DNA from: Cohnella silvisoli
Lineage (GTDB): Bacteria > Bacillota > Bacilli > Paenibacillales > Paenibacillaceae
Direction of reading: 5' to 3'
Assembly: GCF_021190915.1 (NCBI RefSeq)
Contig: NZ_JAIOAP010000002.1
Location: 434,001-498,000, forward strand
Length of the DNA stretch: 64,000 nucleotides
The position numbers and the translations under genes are program-made. This document shows, piece by piece, positions 63,883-64,000 of this stretch; the first letter of the stretch is position 1, and the number at the start of each line of letters is the position of its first letter. Below the pieces are notes generated by a model that had not been told where the DNA came from, did no database searches, and saw nothing but the letters and a program-made list of their open reading frames with translations.

Positions 63883-64000
63883 TTACTTCAATAAACCCAT
63901 GGCCGACAGCTGCTCAGTCGCGTTGTCAAGCAACACCTGGCCTCCGCCGTTAAGCCAGTTCTTGGCGAACGCATCGTAATCATCTGTTTTGCCGAGCACG
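63883..64000 (-). CDS. ABC transporter extracellular solute-binding protein (3' end only)
   Basis: Only the last 39 codons are in the window. They read VLGKTDDYDAFAKNWLNGGG, then QVLLDNATEQLSAMGLLK, a C-terminus common in Paenibacillus sugar-binding lipoproteins of ABC importers. The rest lies beyond the right edge. It could import the glycoside used by the island, but this is only positional inference. Confidence 0.6.
   Translation of the reverse strand, partial: VLGKTDDYDAFAKNWLNGGGQVLLDNATEQLSAMGLLK

Overview
The window is a chromosomal stretch of a spore-forming Firmicute, most likely a member of the Paenibacillaceae such as Paenibacillus or Cohnella. The evidence is a full sporulation set (spo0A, spoIVB, spoIIIAA-AH), strong GGAGG-type ribosome binding sites with many GTG and TTG starts, and the Bacillus-type order efp, yqhV, spoIIIA, accBC, yqhY, nusB, folD, xseAB, ispA, dxs, tlyA, argR, recN, spoIVB, spo0A. 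Most genes lie on the minus strand.

Layout. 1-9 kb: the 5' end of a branched-chain type dihydrolipoyl dehydrogenase, an AlgI/AlgJ-like polysaccharide O-acetylation pair, a DUF2627 gene, a VanRS-like two-component system beside a frameshifted D,D-carboxypeptidase, and a membrane-anchored parvulin. 9-37 kb: the conserved sporulation and housekeeping block, ending with lysC, efp, yqhT, aroQ and yqhR. A phosphosulfolactate synthase gene and a DUF441 gene on the plus strand interrupt it. 37-46 kb: yqhQ, a patatin-like lipase, mntR, ccdA, a zinc ABC transporter with a likely Zur box, and metG behind a methionine T-box leader.

46-62 kb is an accessory island and the most interesting part. It holds an FGGY sugar kinase, two tandem long-chain polyol-phosphate dehydrogenase paralogs that lack the usual catalytic His, an SDR, two paralogous ferritin-like (putative diiron) proteins, a plant-type [2Fe-2S] ferredoxin, a PhyH-type Fe(II)/2-oxoglutarate dioxygenase, a GH78 alpha-L-rhamnosidase, a clan-GH-D-like glycosidase, an AraC regulator and a FadR/GntR regulator. 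The kinase, SDR, fadR and ferritin-ferredoxin-glycosidase promoters share one AT-rich motif (core GATGATAT) that overlaps the -10 region in the same register. A related motif lies between the rhamnosidase and PhyH genes. I infer a FadR-controlled regulon for taking apart a rhamnose-containing or otherwise decorated glycoside, with oxygen-dependent steps. The substrate is unknown.

62-64 kb: a tnpB-only IS200/IS605-like element inserted in a decayed carbohydrate-binding protein gene, then the 3' end of an ABC-transporter solute-binding protein. I saw no rRNA, tRNA or CRISPR array.
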